Source: Beduinella massiliensis (GTDB taxonomy: Bacteria > Bacillota > Clostridia > Christensenellales > Aristaeellaceae). Taken from it: 64,000 nt of DNA. Below are positions 61,101-64,000 of the stretch, piece after piece. A model generated the notes under the pieces. It had not been told where the DNA came from and made no database searches. It saw nothing but the letters and a program-made list of their open reading frames with translations. The stretch covers positions 1,116,001-1,180,000 of the forward strand of contig NZ_LT963430.1 of NCBI RefSeq assembly GCF_900199405.1. Reading direction: 5' to 3'. Numbering within the stretch: position 1 is the first letter of the stretch; every line of letters begins with the position of its first letter. The position numbers and the translations under genes are program-made.

Positions 61101-62136
61101 CCTTCTGGCGCTGGACTGCATGCACTTCACGCAGACGCGCATTGCGACCATCGACACCTTCGTGGTGCTGTTCATCATGGCGATGTACCTTTGCATGCTG
61201 CGCTGGACGCAGATGAGCTTTTACCATCAGCGGTTCACGCGCACGCTCATACCGCTGGGGCTTTCGGGCGTCTTCATGGCGCTGGCCGTCTCCAGCAAGT
61301 GGACCGGCATGTACGCGGCGGCAGGGCTGGCGCTGCTGTTCTTCATTCGGCTCTATCAGCTCTGGCGTCAGGCGCGGTGGGCGCGCGCGCATGAAAGGGA
61401 GGATGAGCGCCTGAAACAGGCGGCGGACGCCTTCCCGCGCTATGCGCTCATCACCGTCGCCCTGTGCTTCGTCTTCTTCATCGCGCTGCCGCTTTTGGTG
61501 TACTGCCTGTGCTACATCCCGCAGCTCTCTCCGGATGGCCCGGTGACCTTAAAGCGCATCTGGGATACGCAGGTGTCGATGTACAGCTACCACAGCAAGC
61601 TGGTGGACGACCACTTCTTCAAGTCCCCGTGGTGGCAGTGGCCGCTCATCATGAAGCCGATGTGGTACTACGACGCGCCCTTCAAGGCGCCGGGCACGGC
61701 CTCGGTCATCTACGCGATGGGCAACCCCGCCGTCTGGTGGGCGGGCCTGGCGGCGGTGCTGTTCGTGCTCGCGCGCACGTTCTTAAAGAAGGGCATCTCG
61801 CCGCTCATCGGCTACGGGGACGATCGCCCGGTGGATCGGGCGCTGCCCTTCCTCGCCGTCGGCTTTCTGTCGCAATACCTGCCTTGGGTGCTGGTGCCGC
61901 GCTCGACGTTCATCTACCATTACTTCCCGAGCGTGCCGTTCATCATCCTGTGTACCGCGCAGGTATGGCGGACGATAAAGTGGAAGCAAAAAGAGACGGG
62001 CTACGCGGTGATCGGTCTGCATCTGGCCCTCGCGGCGGCGCTGTTCGTGCTCTTCTACCCGGCGATTTCCGGCCTCACCGTTTCCCGTACCTGGATGGAG
62101 GCTGCCGCCTGGTTTAAAAACTGGCTCTGGTACTAA
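58177..62136 (+). CDS. Giant double GT-C glycosyltransferase with extracellular modules (PMT/GT39-like C-terminus)
   Basis: A 1319-aa membrane protein. Order: signal peptide (1-28), an extracellular beta-sandwich with NLLSNGGFEQ at its start (29-190, carbohydrate-binding-like), a helix (about 207-227), a first polytopic GT-C-like half (about 240-675) with VDMGCFSAW (D271) in the first loop, an acidic linker (about 680-705), a helix, a discoidin-like domain (about 745-885) and a second GT-C half (about 885-1319) with the protein-mannosyltransferase hallmark FDEIYHARTGYEHLNG (D897, E898). Such enzymes transfer sugars from polyprenyl-phosphate donors to proteins or lipids outside the membrane. 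AGGAGG-like GGGAGG precedes the ATG. Confidence 0.85.
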   Translation: MRKAIDRLGVFFLTCLLLLCIGAGALAEDNLLSNGGFEQMSGALPAGWIKGMWVTSAGATYIESSADAHTGERSALVENVQANDARLEQTVKVKPQTYYRLSAWVKAEECGEGRKGANVSFADVYGTSPDVHDTDGEWVLLELYARTGKGQKEVTVMARVGGYGSENTGRAWFDDVSLIEVDSVPAGAGYVDLATPEPETEIEDSSVPAGFMIAMLFVVSLLYVLALALSMRSLRRKRGGGQTLNALVVLLAMAALIRLVLSGLVPGYGVDMGCFSAWSLRMAELGPANFYSPDYFCDYPPGYLLVLLVNGLLMKVFHLPYSSAATEMLLKFVPVACDIAGAAVLYRLAQGVKTVVQVEGADGPTATFRVRRSVDSRAALILSGLYAFNPATVIVSACWGQVDSVLALLLLLTLFFAAERKWHASLPVYIAACLTKPQALMLAPLGVVVIVKAIAVACKEGDRRTLRSLGMGALLSLVCFAAIVLPFSLNQPADWLIQKYAGTLGSYNYATLSTGNLMFLLGGNWKDAAAASPLGLSYSALGWALMAFSILLSVFLYLKDRRGDGLFEVSALLLSALYVLGPKMHERYLMPVLILLLMAYALRPDKRTLLVFGAYSAALAVNAGMVLAFEHLIAPNEWVGYLLGAVNLAALCVQVWTAWDHCVRDRAMEPAPLEDAGKDGELEEGEEPPEESPEDARMRDALLKAPDARLHMRRRDWALMLGVTLAYAAVAFVNLGSTKAPQTMWRSSAAGEQVVFDLGERREDFNVYVYVGISDPSYTISVSEDGENWTDEELMNEGECFLWIAHCKPYVNSEDETKWTGEMQTFTGRYVRLTLQAAGAVMGEVGFLNAADHAVLPVSGVSHTGGVEGRAQDAALLIDEQDTVPDLPSYLNGTYFDEIYHARTGYEHLNGLHTFEWTHPPLGKLLMALCIHLFGMTPFGWRFAGTVSGILMLPVMYLLGKQLFRRTAPAFYATALLALDCMHFTQTRIATIDTFVVLFIMAMYLCMLRWTQMSFYHQRFTRTLIPLGLSGVFMALAVSSKWTGMYAAAGLALLFFIRLYQLWRQARWARAHEREDERLKQAADAFPRYALITVALCFVFFIALPLLVYCLCYIPQLSPDGPVTLKRIWDTQVSMYSYHSKLVDDHFFKSPWWQWPLIMKPMWYYDAPFKAPGTASVIYAMGNPAVWWAGLAAVLFVLARTFLKKGISPLIGYGDDRPVDRALPFLAVGFLSQYLPWVLVPRSTFIYHYFPSVPFIILCTAQVWRTIKWKQKETGYAVIGLHLALAAALFVLFYPAISGLTVSRTWMEAAAWFKNWLWY

Positions 62137-62140
62137 AAAT

Positions 62141-62171
62141 GCACCCCCCTCGGCTTTGGCCGTGGGGGTGC
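62141..62171 (+). terminator. Hairpin after the glycosyltransferase gene
   Basis: GCACCCCC/GGGGGTGC stem with internal CGGC/GCCG pairing, no following T run. Located 5 nt after the stop codon. Confidence 0.5.
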
Positions 62172-62347
62172 TGCGCATGCAGGCGGCGGAGCGTTATTTA
62201 CGATCGATCCACCAGTATACGACCTCAGCAGACTTCCTGCTATCCATACTTTTGAGATGTCTATTTAAACATAGTAAGAGGGGTGATAATTCTCAAGAGA
62301 GAAAAGATAGGTATGCTTTGGTTATACGATGAGAAAGGGTGAGTATA

Positions 62348-62995
62348 ATGATCGGTAGAAAAAAGTATCCGTCGCGCGTTGAGGCTATAGAATTGGTCAA
62401 GTGGGCCAGTGCGTTGAACCCTGGTCGGTGGGTGCAGCATTGTAAAACTGTCGCTGCTGCAGCTGAACGAATTGCTATTGCTTGCAATATGGATTCTGAC
62501 AAAGCATATGTGTGCGGTTTATTACATGATATAGGGCGATTTGAAGGTGTCCGCGCTCTCCATCATGCAGTAGCTGGATATAGTTTAATGATGGAAAAAG
62601 GATATGATGACATAGCGCGAATTTGTTTAACACATTCATATCCAATCAAAGAAGTAAAATCGTTTTCAGGAAAGCGAGACTGTACCGAGGAAGAGCTGGG
62701 CTTTATTGATTCATATCTAAAGACAGCTGAGTATGATCAATTTGATAAACTGATCCAACTGTGTGATGCAATTTCGCTACCTACAGGTGTAGTACTAATG
62801 GATATTCGTCTTGTTGACGTTGCATTGCGGCATGGTTTCAACGAATATACAGTGGATAAATGGAAAGCTTTCTACGCATTGAAGGAGTATTTTGACAAAT
62901 TATATAATGGGAATATATATGAGTTATTCAAAGATGAATTGGTTCGCGGTATTCTCGATTCGTGCATATCACGCGAGCACATTGTGAAATATTAA
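62348..62995 (+). CDS. HD-domain phosphohydrolase-like protein
   Basis: A 215-aa soluble protein with the HD metal-site residues: H31 in WVQHCKT, H60-D61 in CGLLHDIGRFEG, then ALHHAVAGYSLM and a later CDAIS Asp. HD proteins hydrolyse nucleotides or phosphodiesters. AGAAAGG lies just before the chosen ATG; an in-frame GTG 9 nt upstream is possible. Its base composition is clearly AT-rich relative to the neighbours, suggesting recent acquisition. The upstream region (62252-62280) has only a weak promoter-like TTGAGA/TAAGAG. Confidence 0.85.
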   Translation: MIGRKKYPSRVEAIELVKWASALNPGRWVQHCKTVAAAAERIAIACNMDSDKAYVCGLLHDIGRFEGVRALHHAVAGYSLMMEKGYDDIARICLTHSYPIKEVKSFSGKRDCTEEELGFIDSYLKTAEYDQFDKLIQLCDAISLPTGVVLMDIRLVDVALRHGFNEYTVDKWKAFYALKEYFDKLYNGNIYELFKDELVRGILDSCISREHIVKY

Positions 62996-63323
62996 CTATC
63001 GAATCGTATATGGGTTCCACCACAGAGGTAGATATCAGCACTGTCCATTTCTTTTCATAGATTTGGCATCTTTAAAGATTATAGTTTTCTATCGCTGATT
63101 CATGCACTAACTGAGCGATTGAAAAAAGAACGGTAAATATATGGGAAATAAGCGAAAGGAGCTGTAAGATACGCCGAGGATTTCTTTCCCGAATGGCTGA
63201 GGAGTAAACGTTTTGCGTTTCGATAAGCGGGCAGGAGTGCGTTCCCCTTGCGGAAAGGCGCGGGCATGATGTACAATGTCCGAAGATGAAGACGTCCCGT
63301 CAGGGGCGGGGGGAGGGACGCGC
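62996..63323 (+). other. Intergenic region before yifB/comM
   Basis: About 330 bases. 62996-63240 is AT-rich at first, with no supported gene or RNA. A promoter TTGCGG (63248-63253), 18-bp spacer, TACAAT (63272-63277), followed by a GGGGGGAGGG ribosome-binding site, serves the next gene. Confidence 0.65.
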
Positions 63324-64000
63324 GTGCTATCGCAAGTACAGAGCTTTGGTCTGAGCGGCATCGACGGCTTTCCCGTGACGGTGGAGGCCTACGTCGCGGA
63401 CGGACTGCCAATGTTCGAGCTGGTCGGCCTGCCGGACGCCGCCGTGCGCGAGGCGCGGGAGCGCGTGCGCGCGGCGATGCAGCAGTCGGCTTTTACGTTC
63501 CCCGTCGCGCGCACGACGGTCAACCTGGCTCCGGCGGACGTGAAGAAGGAGGGGCCGGCTTATGATCTGTCCATCGCGCTTGCGCTGCTCGCCGCTTCCG
63601 GCCAGATCGACGGCGCGGGCCTTTCGGGGCGCGTGGTGCTGGGTGAGCTCGCGCTGGGCGGGCAGGTGACGCAGGTACGCGGCGTGCTGCCGATGGTGAT
63701 CGGCGCGCGGGCCTTGGGTTACCGAGAGGCGATGATCCCCGCGCAGAACGCGCAGGAGGTCGCCTGCGTGGACGGCATCCGCATCGTCCCGGTGGAGTCG
63801 CTGCGTCAGGCGGTCGATCACGTGACGGACGCGAAGCGGATCGAGCCGATCGTGCCTGTGCCCTACGAGCGGCTGCTCACGGAGCGCAGGCCCGCGCAGG
63901 ATCTGTCCGCCGTGCGCGGCCAGCGCAGCGCCAAGCGCGCCCTGGAAATCGCTGCGGCGGGCGGGCACAACGTGCTGATGGTCGGGCCGCCGGGCGCGGG
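63324..64000 (+). CDS. YifB/ComM-family Mg-chelatase-like ATPase, 3' end cut by window
   Basis: About 225 residues of a protein of normally about 510 aa. The start is GTG 63324 with GGGAGGG upstream, giving the family N-terminus [51 protein letters not shown]. The LonB-like first domain is complete ([32 protein letters not shown]). The AAA domain begins with [34 protein letters not shown], which is Walker A, at the window edge. ComM acts as a helicase in branch migration during natural transformation in Gram-negatives. Confidence 0.95.
   Translation, partial: [225 protein letters not shown]

Noticed and set aside
1-64000. CRISPR arrays, rRNA, tRNA, IS elements or prophage genes
   Set aside because: No regular repeat-spacer arrangement, tRNA T-loop-like sequence, transposase or integrase was recognised by reading; small tRNAs could be missed by eye.

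Overview
The window reads as a chromosomal segment of a high-GC member of the Bacillota (Clostridia-like, probably a gut commensal). The evidence is sigma-A promoters of the TTGACA/TATAAT type with 16-18 bp spacers, strong AGGAGG ribosome-binding sites, many intrinsic terminators, YtrA, PadR, RpiR and LacI regulators, and the rplS-rbgA-rnhB-yraN-yifB housekeeping cluster. I cannot name the genus. No rRNA, tRNA, CRISPR array, transposase or phage module was recognised.

Layout. 1-1.6 kb holds the end of an oligopeptide-type solute-binding protein (SBP). 1.6-5.4 kb is a redox operon: a strong promoter, a candidate Moco/Tuco riboswitch with a terminator, a Tat-signal ferredoxin with four [4Fe-4S] sites, a tungsten-type aldehyde:ferredoxin oxidoreductase and a 204-aa protein, in the order ydhY-ydhV-ydhW. 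5.4-15.7 kb (minus strand) holds a GH38 alpha-mannosidase, a TIM-barrel isomerase-like protein and a complete Opp/Dpp-type ABC importer. 16.1-18.1 kb is an autoregulated YtrA-like GntR/ABC operon. 18.2-20.8 kb is a ROK kinase/RpiR/NanE amino-sugar module. 20.9-25.9 kb is a visibly AT-richer block with a glycosidase-like protein and an LplABC-type importer. 26.2-29.0 kb has a methyltransferase, a PPC/DUF296 protein and a PadR gene with two small SpoIIAA/STAS-like genes. 29.2-32.7 kb encodes a heterodimeric ABC exporter with one degenerate ATPase, divergent from a LysR gene. 33.7-36.9 kb has an SLC13-type carrier, an AraC regulator and a LacI regulator.

37.0-45.4 kb is a Gram-positive-style polysaccharide utilisation locus: LacI diverges from an SBP, two permeases, a cytoplasmic heparinase II/III-like lyase, a DUF2264 protein and a GH88 unsaturated glucuronyl hydrolase. 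This fits import of uronate-containing oligosaccharides that are cleaved inside the cell. 45.5-51.3 kb has an ABC-FtsX transporter, a membrane-anchored FMN-binding protein and a two-component system. 51.5-55.6 kb has small metabolic genes (2-hydroxyacid dehydrogenase, lactonase, ribbon-helix-helix protein, a frameshifted small gene, GNAT, SDR). 55.7-64 kb is the housekeeping cluster, interrupted by a 1319-aa double GT-C glycosyltransferase and an AT-rich HD-domain gene before yifB/comM, which runs off the right edge.

The most interesting signals are: (i) the riboswitch-controlled Tat/AOR operon; (ii) a 15-nt identical motif (TTTTGTGCCCAACGG) plus hairpins in the roughly 230-240 nt leaders of two unrelated SBP genes, a candidate new cis-regulatory RNA; (iii) the absence of a lipobox cysteine in all four SBPs; (iv) the PadR-STAS-STAS operon; (v) the double GT-C fusion protein.
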